Source: Dipetalonema caudispina (Eukaryota; Nematoda; Chromadorea; Rhabditida; Onchocercidae). Taken from it: DNA of 64,000 nt. Where the stretch lies: positions 62,001 to 126,000 of the forward strand of contig JABVXV010000034.1 of assembly GCA_013365325.1 (NCBI GenBank). Direction: 5' to 3'. A model generated the notes under the pieces. The model saw only the letters and a list, made by a program, of their open reading frames with translations, made no database searches and was not told the origin of the DNA. A program made the translations under genes and the position numbers. Each line of letters opens with the position of its first letter. Position 1 is the first letter of the stretch. Shown here one piece after another: positions 50,044 to 62,355 of the stretch.

Positions 50044-53000
50044 ATTATGAGAATTCCACATCCGATTTTCATATCTTATTGAATATTCGTCAAAATACTC
50101 CCTTTTTCTTGGATATTTGATTATCTCAATTTAAATTAAGAGAAAAAAATCTTTTAAGAACGAACTTCTCTTGCCCTATCTTTACCTCTTCTCTTTAGCT
50201 ACAATACGGATGTTTTATAGTTTTCGGGGGAAGATTGAAAATTTTGCTTTTTTTTATTGCCCTATCTTTACCTCTTCACTTCAAATATTGCAGCACTTTT
50301 CATGCCATTTTATTATTGATGTTATTATTATTACTGCCATTGGATTTGTATATTGCCGTTTTATATTTGCTAAATCTTTTAAGTTTTGGAAATTTGGTTA
50401 ATTATATCTGTTTCTCTGTACAAGTCGTTCTTGGCAGAAATTAATTTCATGGAAATCCGGTATTGCAAAAAAGAATTTCATATGATAGAGTCTTATTTGA
50501 AAAGTGCTGCTGATGTTATTATGAGTTGAAGAAGGATTTTGAAATTAAGCGCTCTTCTTATCTTGGATATGATGAATTTTCTTAAATTTCCATGAGCGGT
50601 GAGGGGGACACTTTGATAAAAGAAGGGGAATGATTTTCAGCAACTTTTATTTCACTGCCTCTTGGCATACCTCATATGTCGTCCCCTCGCTTCTGCCTTC
50701 CCGATTTTTCTCTCCTTTATTTACTTTTTTTTTTGATTCGGAAAAGAAATTCAGCATTGCTGAGCTCTGAAAAGCTATAATTCAAAAAATCATATTATAA
50801 GCATTTGGGCAATAACATATTTACGTTTTTGGATGCACCCGGATGGTTTTTTTTTTTTTTTTTTTTTTTTGCGAGGAGGAAGTATTATCACTCATTGTTT
50901 GATATTTTTGTTTTATTTTTGAACTGATACTGTCTTTTGCACATCATACCATTCAACACAGCAAATGTACTCTTTTGGAAAAACGAGAAATAAGAATAAA
51001 CAGAGATATTGGTATTAAATTTTTCGGACTTGGTTAATCATTATTTCCTTAACATTCCATCAGTTTATATTGCTCATGTTCTCGATTTTTTCGAATCTTT
51101 TTGTTGTGTTACTTGCGTGACGTTTTCTTGAAATTCTTTCTTCTTTTTTTTTTTTTTTCTAAATGAACTGAAATTTCCAGTAAATCAGTGATGCTTAAAT
51201 ATCAAAATTTGAACACTGAAAGATTAGTTGTATGGTAGTTTTCATGTCAGGATAATTTCAGGAAGACAATTTTCCCTAACTTGTTGATGATAACACCGAT
51301 TTTGATGATAAGCTTTATAAATTCGATGCCAGAAGTTTGACGTAACTCCATCCCTTTTCTATTTTTCACTTTATTAGTTATGGGATTAATACAAATCCAG
51401 CCAGGAATTAGTTTGTTCATCCGCAGCATTGTTCGGCAGATTTGTTATTAAACAGTATACTTTTCCGGATCCCTTTGTAGATATTGGTGGTTTCCATTTA
51501 TTATTGAAATTGTATTTTATTTTTTAGTGGCATGTTCTGTTGTTTTATTATTTTCATATAGGTTATCCCGCTTCTATCCTCCACACGACAAACGATGAAT
51601 CCTTGTTTGAAAGAGAATTTATTTTGAATCCGTAAACAATGTGATATGTTTTATTATGAATTGTAATTTCTTAAATTGTTTTAAATTGATGCAAGCTTTT
51701 TTAGGAATAAATTATTGAATTCTTATATTATGCACAGCAGATAGATACAAACAGATATATTTTAGAGTACCTCCTTCCAGTTGAGCAGTGAAAAAATAAT
51801 CCAGGTAAAGAATTTCGGCAAGAATTCAGATTTTCTTCGAAATCTCAAATCTGCATATTATATGCATCTACATTGATTATTATCTACAAACATGTACATT
51901 TTTAGTTTTCGATCTCATCAATTGAGGATAAAAAAATGAATGTTTTACGCTTGCTGAGCCGATCAAAAATTAGAATAGTTAATTCAGGTAGTAATTTTCG
52001 AAAAAGAACAAAATTTTGATAATCGATTGAAAAGACAACATCATTTGGTTTTTTTTTTTTTTTTTTTTTTTTTCTCACATAGTAATTTATTATTTGCTAT
52101 AAATGTAAGTTATAGTTGAAAATTTGTTTCTATCAAATATTACAGTACAAATAAGAATTGTCCCCACTCGATCTTCTAAATTTACATAGTACTTGAAACT
52201 TTGCTGATGATGATGATGATGATGATGCAAAGTTACCGAAAGGATCAAGTAACAAACAACTCAAAATCTCATATTGATGTCTGATTTGATGACAATTTAG
52301 ATTAGTATTTCAAGTCCGCTTGAAAACTATAAACTATAACTGCCGTTCAAGTTATACTGAGAAATTTTCAATTTAATTTTGTTGCATTATTTAAGCAGCA
52401 AATTGAAACTTCCATAGTAAAAGTATAAGGTATGTTATCGCTATAGCGATGAGATTGGTAGGATAATTCAATTAACTTTTAAATTAATTATTAGAAAGTA
52501 AAAGAAATTGTAATAAACGCTTATTATTGTTAATGAACTTTCCTTTTTACAGTCTTTTTCAAATCCTTTTTTTTTTTTTTTTTTGCATTTAAAAGTCCTT
52601 TTAAATTCCTTCATAGTTTTTAATACATCTACCTTCAACGGTAATACTTCCTTATTTCTTGTTTGAAATGGGTAATTTCTAACTTCAAATTAATTTAAAT
52701 CCATTATTTAAATTCTTCGATCAAGGATGTACTACCTCTAACTTACTATTTCGTTTATTTTTGTTAGTATCATTTAACAGTAATACATATTTGTAATAGT
52801 TCCAGGTAAAAAAAAAAAAAAAAAAAGAAAAAGAAAAGTAAATACGAAGTTTAGGAAGAAATTTTTGAAGGTCAAATCGTGAATCATTTCGTACATATCA
52901 ACATTCTTCCTTTCAATCAGCTCTCTAAGAGGATGGAATTTATAGTATCAATGGTATTATCACTACTATCAGTAATATTTCATTACCACTTTGTTTAACA

Positions 53001-54491
53001 CTGTATTACATTTTTAAATGTGTCATTTGTTCTATCTCCTTTTACCACTCTTTTTTCCAGTTTCCAGTGATCTAAATTCAATTTAAAACTGAAACTTTCA
53101 TCTAAAATAGAAAATTAAATTTTTGCTAAATGAATAAAATGGATTTTAAATCTTCAAAAATTTGAATTATTATTTGTATTAGATATAAAATTTTATCAAA
53201 AACATTGTTGCAATGTTCTATTTCAAAAAGATTATGATTAAGCTATCATTGTTAGATGGAAAATAGTTTACATTAATTGATCAAGCAATGATTAGTATCT
53301 ATTAATTATATCTTTCCACTAATTTTTCAATTTAAATTTAGGAAAAGTAATGCACCATATTTGTTTAATACTAATTTCGTCAAATTTCTATTATTGAGAA
53401 TTACAATTCAAACTTATGAGAACAGTTATTGTTTAAATAATTTCATTCAAAATACAGATGTCATCTTTATTACAATATATATTAATTCAATCAATCTTTC
53501 TTCAGTTCGTATCCAACACTTCCTATATACAACGAAATTCAACCAATTTTCCATCAAGAATCAATAAACAAAATATTTAGCAAAGGTCAATCATAAATTC
53601 TTATCAGCAATTTGATAACATCAAAACTAATCGTTATATTATCATATATTTAGGATTCATATATGGAAGAATCATTAAAATGGATGGTTAGTTTAAGAAT
53701 CTTTTAGTTTACAATGATTTTTTAATTAATTTGACCTTTTGATTGACAACAGTCACAGGTTCAATTCTCATATAGAATAAAAATTTTCGTTGTGATCCTG
53801 CGTTATTTCTTGAATTGTCCCTTTGCTGAGACGAAGTAGTGGTGATGGTGTCGCTTTTCTTTTGCTTAGTTTTTGAAAAGGCAACGGTCAAAGGTCATCG
53901 TTCATTGGGAGGTATTCATAATGAAGAATATATTATGGAGAAAGGTTATGGGAATTTTCTAAATTACTTTTTTTATTTCGAATCAGACAAATTGACAAAG
54001 GTTATATTAGTTAAAAAAAAAAAGGCAATTTACAAGTACAGGTTATTATTGTTTCACAAAGTAATGAGTACAGTATTTTTTTATATGCGTTAAATTTATT
54101 TTTACCGAATTAATCCATCAAATTGGAAGAATTTTGTCAGTTATATTTAGCCAATTTTTAAATTAATGAATTTTAGCTAATTCTTATGGATAAATGCTTT
54201 TATGTAGCTTTGTGTATTAAGGTGAGTGAAAGAGTACTAAGATAATAGTATCAATATGTCTCCTCTATTCTGTTCATTTTACTTTTCCGCCCTTTTTCTC
54301 CACTTTTAAGGACTGTTTACTTCGTTCCATTCTGAGTAAACTATTCATTTATGTTCTATTTGTCTTCTTCCAACTGAAAAATAAGTAATTTTTAGCTGGA
54401 GAACAGCAGATAAATTTTTGACGGAAATGGGGTAAGCTGATGGCTTCAGGATATCCATGCCTTTTAACGGTGCTGCTTGACGAAAGCTGTT
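50044..54491. other. intergenic region between RhoGAP and epimerase genes
   Basis: It contains poly-T tracts (50847-50870, 52049-52073), a GAT repeat (about 52205-52227) and an AATAAA near 50994 that could end a RhoGAP transcript. There is no gene apart from the doubtful aminotransferase-like motif near 53.9 kb. Confidence 0.5.
53870..53960 (+). pseudogene. possible relic exon with phosphoserine-aminotransferase-like motif
   Basis: After a TTTTGCTTAG acceptor, the frame reads FEKATVKGHRSLGGI (motif at 53890-53916) and then loses similarity. The KGHRSxGGI string is the conserved C-terminal motif of phosphoserine aminotransferase (KGHRSVGGIRAS). No other part of that enzyme was seen on either side. 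A chance match cannot be excluded. Confidence 0.2.
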
Positions 54492-56467
54492 ATGATAAGA
54501 TTTAGATCACGACATATTATCACCGCGCTATTGGCAGTTTCTACACTTTCAATTCTTTGGATTCTACAATCATCTCGCAAAACTATTCCTTCGGAAACTT
54601 TGCAGTCATGCTGTACTTTAGCAGTATGCTTTTTTCTAATTATTAATTGCTTTATTTCAAGGAGATCCCGAAATCCCTTTAAAGTTTGAAATTTTGTTGA
54701 TTAATAAAAACTTACTGCTACTTTCCTCTTTTCCATCGTTTAAAATACATGAAGTTTACATTTAGAACAAGCTGTATAAATGGATAGGTAAATATGAGAA
54801 CTGTTGTGAACAATTCATTGTAAAAGGCTAAAAGTCTGTAATGAAGCGAAAATGAAATTTAATTTAGAGGATTTCACGTTTTATTTTGCTTATTGTTTAT
54901 TTTTTACATTTTTACTTTAAACTTTGTATATACTAATACTTTATTATTGTGACAGATTGCTTCTTTGCATGCCCTTTGTGATGTCGGCATTCTTTATTTT
55001 ATATCCTCTGCTTGATTTCAGAGCGAGGAAGTTGAAAGTAGAAGTTCTGCTTTAAAGGAAATTTCCTGTATAGTTGATAACGAGAAAACATATAAATGCT
55101 ATGAACAACAATTTACAAACGAAGTATATTTTCCCTTCAACGCTTTTCTTAGGAAACATTTCGATGTTTCTGGGAAGATTTTCAAAGGTTGGAACATTGT
55201 TTTGCCCGACTTTTTCAGTATTGTAGAAGAAAAATCTTTCTGTAATCACGAAGGTGATCTGGGACTAGATGCAGAAAGTCAGGGGTTCTATTGGAAATTC
55301 TGGGGAAGTCTTAACATATTTTTTCAAATTTCTCACTTAGTAATTTTCAGGATCCAGTTCAGTAGTGAGACATTTCGAATGGTCAACATCACATGCTCGA
55401 GTTCGCTTTCCAGATTTTGTCGACTATGATTATCATGGAGCTTTTGGTCATTTTGCATCATATAGCGTAGAAACTAGAGATCGTGTACGTTGCATTAGTG
55501 CTCAGTACGGTTGGTTCTTTAATTAATTGGATGAGAAATTGAACGGATATTTGTGATTTGGTTTTTATTATCTTTGTTTTTGGTGTTTTTCGTTTTTATA
55601 CTTATTTTCACTCTATGTTTTCATAATAATGAGTTTCAGGCGTACCACTGTCAACGCAGTGGTCAGCGGTTCCTTATTTCTACCCGATACAAATCGCTCA
55701 ATATGCTTTGCAGCATTACAGTCGATTCAAAACCGGTGACTGTTTCAGACTTTTCGAAATAAAAAGTCCATATTTGTGAAATATAAGCTTAAGCTGTGAA
55801 GTATGCTAGATTTTATGAGTTTAGCAGTTTTTCAGCTCCATCATCGATTGTTTTTGTCAAGGGTGCAAAAACGGATGAATGGAACGATAACACACTTGAA
55901 GGGAATGGTTTCAAATTAAGTTTTGATGAGGATGTGAACTCTACAAGAGTTGAAATTAGCTCTGCTGGTTTGTTTGTTATTCTCAATTCTTCTGGAATGT
56001 GCTTAATTCATATAGTCGAAAGTTGGAGATTTTTTTAGGTAATTGGTTTTATCTTTTGCTTATTGTAGCTTTTACTTCAAAAAAAAAAGAAAAAAAAAAA
56101 TGCTTAATCATCTGAGATTATAGATCACGGTGTTTCCTTGTCACTGGATGGAGATCCGGCATTTTCAGTACTCTCCTTTTACTGGTTGGCTGGTGTGGAT
56201 GGTTCCTTTACGATCAGCTTAAATCTTATTTATGTAATCATCAATTTTCCCTTGATCAAAAAATAGTGTATGGAAAATTTTGTCTGAATTCAATTTCGCA
56301 ACTATGAATCGGAATCAATATTTATTTAGAGATGATGAAATGTCTTTTTAGTTTGGTTCTTTTTACCATTTCTCATCTTTGCAGAGTCAGAAAACTATAC
56401 TGCTCCACTATGTCCATAATGATGATGAACAATGTGTTTCCCATGACAAGAAAACGAACAAAGTTTG

Positions 56468-56503
<36 letters not shown>

Positions 56504-58393
56504 AGACGTTAAAGCACTTATTAAATATTTCTATTCTAGTTTTACCATACTGTTTAAAATTTAAGAGAAAATTTAAAATTCACATTTTTCATTGCATCTT
56601 TTACAATTGTTATGAATTCTTCATAATCTGAAGTTCCTGGACTTTTTTTAAAGAAAGAAAAGATGCTGGATTTCTGAAGATGAAGTTTAAGTCATTAATT
56701 ACGACATATTAATCCAGTTTCTACGTACTATGCTTCAAATGATAAACTGCATTGTTCTTTTATAAAATTATTAAGCTAATTTTCAGACTGATTATAATTA
56801 TTCTTTGGGCGCAAAACCAAATCCAAATGAATGGCGGTGGATTTGTCGTGATTTATTGGTTGATGCGGGTCGTGCTCTTGCATCAACCTCAAGCAAAAAA
56901 GAAACTATCCTTCTGCATCCAGGCACTTTATTATTTTTTTATCTTTCTGATGTATACATTATGATGGTGAGTAGTGAAGAACTTGTGGAAAAAAGTTAGC
57001 TTAAATTGTAAGAAAAATGAATTTGTATAAATAACTTTACTGAAACTGTAGCAGTGGAATAAATTACAGTGCCTGAAGATCGAAAGATTATAGTTCGCTC
57101 TCGTCTCTTCTGAAATTTTTTAAGGCTTATTGATATGCTAATATTTGTACTGTTACGGTGAGAAAATAATTCAAGTCTTTCTTTAGCCTTCAGTCGTCTA
57201 TTCTGCAGCATTCATTTTTGGGTGAGATTTATTCTTTCATTCCAAACAGTGAATGGTTTTCAGGAGATATAATTCTGAACTCCATTACTTTTTGGGGACA
57301 TTCGATAGTGAGAGATCTTAAACAACGATCTTCAGCACATCTTGAACATTTTCTCATAGCAGCTGACTGGTTAACTAACAATCAAGACGAGCATGGTGGC
57401 TGGTCAGTTCCTGTTGAACGGTAAATTTCAAGATTTGAGACGAAAAGATTTTATGCCTATTTTTGAATAAACACGAGAAACTTAATAAAGTACAGTGAAT
57501 ACAATTTTCTTGAAAATTTGGATAGTAGCTCAGAAATTTTCATGAAAGTACCTATGATTGGCATGTTTTGCAGCTCAATCGCTGATAAACGCTTGATTCT
57601 ACGAGCAGGCTGGCACAGTGCAATGGCTCAGGGGCATGCTTTAAGTGTGCTTACTCGAGCTTATGTTGTAACGAATGATATGAAATATTTGCAGGTTGCG
57701 AAGCGTGCACTTGATTTGTTTAAAACAGTGAGTGAATTGAGTTTTTTTACTTAGGATTATTAAACTTCACAATAAAGAAGAATTAATGTCTGTAAGTTAT
57801 GCGGCTATTGTTTGATTAAGAAAAATCCGATAAAGTGCCAAGATGGACGAAGTTCTTAAATTTCACTATCATAGCTGCTTTCATTTAAAAAATAGTGAAG
57901 TTTTCTAGCTTCCTGTCCTCATTAGATTTTAGTATCTCCTAAAAATTAAAATATCCAAATGGAATTTTATTTAAAGGAGGCTGCAAAAGGCGGAGTGCTG
58001 AATGAACTTTTCGGTCATCCGTGGTTTGAAGAATATCCAACTACACCAGGCACATTTGTACTTAATGGTTTTCTGTATTCACTGATTGGGTTATATGACT
58101 TTTCACAAGTTTCAAATTCAGAAGATGGTGAAAACGATTCGGCTACATTATTTTCTGTCGGCTTAGAAAGTTTACGAATTTTTCTACCTCTTTTTGATAC
58201 TGGCAGTGGAACTTTTTATGATTTAAGGCATTTGGGATTAAAAACCGCACCAAATTTAGCACGTTGGGATTATCACTCCGTGCATATTTATTTGTTGAAG
58301 TGGCTTTATATCATTACAAAAGATGAATTCTTTAATGAAACTGCCAATCGCTGGGCTTCTTATGCGGCAGGTCATAGAGCAAAACATAATTAG
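54492..58393 (+). CDS. hse-5: heparan-sulfate D-glucuronyl C5-epimerase
   Basis: The exons are 54492-54623, 55022-55187, 55351-55509, 55640-55735, 55836-55967, 56124-56233, 56385-56462, 56787-56922, 57264-57420, 57574-57727 and 57977-58393 (1737 nt, 578 aa; human GLCE has 617). The enzyme converts glucuronic to iduronic acid in heparan sulfate chains in the Golgi. A type II membrane anchor lies at about residues 9-25. Family blocks are [82 protein letters not shown] and the terminal HRAKHN. The three tyrosines equivalent to human Tyr500, Tyr560 and Tyr578 are at 460, 521 and 539, so the enzyme looks active. The intron after LLLHPG only fits if it is GC-AG (56923-57263). The symbol is that of the C. 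elegans ortholog. Confidence 0.93.
56470..56499. repeat. (TA)n microsatellite in epimerase intron 7
   Basis: A pure TA run lies just after the donor of exon 7. Confidence 0.9.
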
Positions 58394-60193
58394 TTACAAG
58401 TTGATTTGAAAATCTACCTATTTATTTCCTGCAATTTTGGTGGTTTACCGAACTATGTTGTCGTCGAGGAGCTTGATGTCAAAATTATTGCGATTGTCTC
58501 TCTGTTCAAAACATCGTACTTGACTTCACGCGAAAAGTGCCCCATGGCGTCGATCGCATATATTTGTTTTTAATTTGATAGTCAAGTTTAATTTTATTCT
58601 AACTTGCTGAGAAGGATCAAATATTTAGGTAAAGAGGAGTATAATAATCACTTCGTATACGAATTCTAGTTTAATCTATTTCGATTTAAGTTTATTTAGA
58701 TGTACTCTATTTTTTCCCGTATTACTTTGTGCCGTTGTCTTTTGTATGAATTTGCGGGTAGTGTAATTTTTGGTTTGTTTTTGGTTTTGCACACCTATTT
58801 TTGATATTTGATATGACTAATGTTTCCTATTAGGGTGCATTGAGAGCAGGGTTCAGTGTGAGTATGAATCAATGTTATGATAAGCTATATTATTACTGCA
58901 GGTAGATATACCTAATAAATCTTGATAGGTCGATGCATACTGCTAATTTAATAAATTTTACAAAGTTGATAATCATGTTGTGGTTTGAATAGTTTTGAAT
59001 TGATGTTGTTAATTTCTTTCTGTTTACTTGGCAAATATTAACAAAGCTCGATCTTGAATGCAAATGGCTGACTTGATCAGTAGCAAGCAGACATGCAAAT
59101 ATGCGTGCATAACTTTCATATTATATATTCCTTTATCAATGCAGAATCCAAAAATTATCCCATAGAATGATGAATACAATTTGAACGTTGAGATAATTCT
59201 TCCTTCAAAGTATCAGATTTGAGAAGTTTACTTGTTACAATCACAATTTTTTTAAATAATTTCGGTTCTGAGGCACTTTTTTGTCCCTCAAGAAAGCGGT
59301 CTTTTTCAAACAAGATACATTGGTTTATTTTTTGAATAGATGTTAGTGAAAAAGCAAAATTTAAAAAAAAAAGGTGATAACTTCACCATCATTTAAATCA
59401 ATTTATGATGGAAAAAAAAGTTTTTACTCATCAAAAAGATAAGCTTCTTCTTTAACTTCCGAACTTTTATCATTGAGTGTCATATATATACACATTCCCC
59501 TGCAATATCAAATAAATTGATTTCATTTTGATTGGAGATTTGATTATAAAGGTAAAAGCATTGAAATATTATCATTAGCATCGAGGAATTCGATAGTAAT
59601 AAACAGATCAGCTGTAATATCATCAGATGCTAATAATTAAAAGGTTGAGTGAAATGTTTGTTAATTACTCTCTTTTCCTTCCATTTTTTTATTAATAAAT
59701 CATTCTTTCGATCTTTAAAATTTCATTTTATTTTTTTTTTTTTAAATTAGCACCATTCCTTTTAAAATGAAATATTAATTCTTTAATAGTTTGGCTGCTT
59801 ATATCACCTTTCGTGCACTGATCAAAATTATCATATCACTTTCCCAGTAATAAGTAATATAATCTGTATCAACGATTGTTATCCAGTTCTTTTACTTCAT
59901 TCCTTTAGCATTTCGACAATTTACCTCTCATCTGAAATTCATTGAAAAGTACTTTCAAATATTACAACATTTTTATCATCGATACCTTCAATTTCGTGTT
60001 TTTTCTTTTTTCCTGTTCTTAATTTTTCTTCATTTCTCTTACTCATTTCTATCTCTTCTCAACTCGATCCTTCAAATTGTTCTATTCAATCTTTTTTTTT
60101 TTTTCTTTTTTGTCAATTCATTACGATGACTATCCTCAATAACAAACCCATCGATAAAGGTGTGCAAATGGTTCGTGAACTGCTCAAATTTTT

Positions 60194-60195
<2 letters not shown>

Positions 60196-60234
<39 letters not shown>
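60196..60234. repeat. 39-nt poly-T tract
   Basis: A homopolymer run in the region downstream of the epimerase gene. Confidence 0.95.
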
Positions 60235-60237
<3 letters not shown>

Positions 60238-60628
60238 ATTAAATTACCAGTTTACCTGTTCGTATGCTATTTCTTTCTTTTAAAAAGTAATCTTTTTAAG
60301 CTATTTGTAAATATTTTTAGTTCATTCCATTGAATTTTTTCTTCTTCTTTAATTTTTTTTTTAAAGACTTCCAAAAAAAAATTGAAATAATTTCCGTTTT
60401 TTTAATTACATTTACCTTCTTTTTATTATCTTTTTCATCCTATCTATATCATTTCCCTCTTATCTTCTATCATTCTTTCATTTTCTTTCCTAAATTAAAA
60501 TAAAACAAAGTGTAATATTCATTAATTTTCAACGGAACAAATCTTAAACTAATCATTTACAGTTAGTTTACGAAAAAGAATAGCAATTTTTATTACACAA
60601 TAGTGAAGGAAGTATGTTTATATATATG

Positions 60629-60675
60629 TATGTGTGTGTGTGTGTGTGTGTGTATGTGTGTGTATGTGTGTGTAT
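60629..60675. repeat. (GT)n microsatellite
   Basis: GT units are interrupted by AT. Confidence 0.9.
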
Positions 60676-61579
60676 GATATATAGTAGTAGAAAATTTAAC
60701 AGAATAGAATATAAAATTAGGATGAAAATAAGAAATAGAAGAAATGAAAAATTTTTTAAAAAGTGTAACAAAATTGAAGAGAATTTGTGGAAATAATTAC
60801 AAAAAGATGAGATTTGAAAGAAGCAAAAATTTTCAATTTTACTGACTCAACTGATAACATATGTTTGTTTTTCGTTAAAGTTAAAAAAAAAAAAAAAAAA
60901 GAAAAAATTATTTAAAAGATAAAGAGAATTTCATTCTCATCATCTTTTCCTCTTTCTTCATGTTATTATTATTATTATTGTTGTCGTTGTTGAGAGAAAA
61001 TGTTAAGAAGGTTATAGTTGATATAAATGAGATTTGAATTTTCTTCTTTTTCATATAACAAATAGAACATATTTTTGTTCCTTGAAAAGTTTACTATTTT
61101 GCTAGAAGCAATTCTCATTCAATTTCATCACAACTTCCACATTACATCTACCATTAAGCGCTGTTAAGCTAACCCGAATTCAAGCTTCTATCATTATTTG
61201 CACTAAAATTTTAAAGCAATTGTTACTACTATTATTTTCTTTATTATTCACAGATTGTATTATCAGTTATTATTGTTATTATTTAATACTCCAATTGCTA
61301 CTATGTTTTCGCCAACAATTTCATCTCGAATTTTTCGGATTTTATTGCTTATCAGGTAAAATATTTGAATAATCAAATAGCAAACAATATTGAAATGGAT
61401 ATAAAATTAATAAATGATTTTGAACTATGAATTTGTTATAAATTATCATAGTTTATAACTAACTTTAGTTAATCTTTTTTTTTTTTTTGTTTTGTTTTAT
61501 TAAAATATAGCTTTATTAATTAGAATTAGAAATGCTAACGATAGATACATTTTTTTTTTTTTTTTAACAAGAAATTAGT

Positions 61580-62355
61580 TTGTTTATTATTGTAATATAG
61601 AGAAATCCATGTTTCGAAGTCCTCCGATGAACTGAAATTTGAATATTCTATCAGTTGTTAAACAAATAATAGTAGTTGGTGAAAGATTAAGTGAATGTTG
61701 GAGGATACGGATAGATTTCGTAGTTCGATTCCTTCAACTTTTAAAGAATTGATCGTCATTTTTATTAAAAAAAAAAATTAGATCAATGCCAATTGCTGCA
61801 ATTTTTGGTCCATTTCATCGATTCATTGGAAAAACTTTTCTGATATGATCGTTTTAGGGATTTAAAAAGCTTATTATCAACAGTAACTGTACATTTTTGG
61901 GTGTTAATTTCACCTTCGGAAGTGCATTTTTTCCATTTAACCATTCAGGCTTTTTTACCTATTATTATGTATAGTTTACTTTTTGTCGTATGAGAAATGA
62001 TTCGCTGTGGTGCTGTGTGGACCAAGAGATGGTGACAATTCAAAGTGCCATTTTCTTGATTATGAGTCAGCACATTTATTGAGATTTTATATCTTTCCAA
62101 TTCGTTTTAAATATCGAATGACCGTTGGATGGTCAAATGTTGTGTTCTTCAACAATTTGTCATGCAATTAATTATAAAAAGATTAGCTTCATTAATCCCC
62201 CTGAATTAGTCATGGTCAACTTCCGGTGATCAATCACTATATTTGTTAATTCCAAGATTCGTAAAATTTCTTGAATGACCATTCGCTACATTCGGTATCA
62301 TTTGCTGGACTAAAAGCATTACTGATATTCCGTCCTACTTCCGCTACTTGGTTAC
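61580..62355 (-). mobile_element. decayed mariner-type transposase relic
   Basis: Minus-strand fragments follow a mariner transposase in order but in shifting frames. At 62252-62353 the segments NQVAEVGRNISNAFSP and SEWSFKKFYESW match the N-terminal helix-turn-helix (RNIN..., WFKKF). Near 62200 the segment PEVDHD matches the GRP-EVD linker. At 62093-62137 FDHPTVIRYLKRIGK matches the second helix-turn-helix, followed by an LTHNQEN-like block. Near 61690-61720 YEIYPYPP matches the conserved HPPYSPDL region. Frameshifts and stops occur throughout, and no intact D,D34D triad or terminal inverted repeat was found. It is clearly dead. Confidence 0.75.

Larger units (their letters stand above)
58394..61579. 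other. 3' flank of epimerase gene, no further gene seen
   Basis: AATAAA motifs near 58914 and 58948 may be polyadenylation signals. The rest is AT-rich with poly-T and GT repeats. Confidence 0.5.

Noticed and set aside
61680..61745. tRNA-like TTCGATT loop
   Set aside because: The flanking bases do not pair into a T-stem and no acceptor or anticodon stem is present. It lies in the mariner relic.
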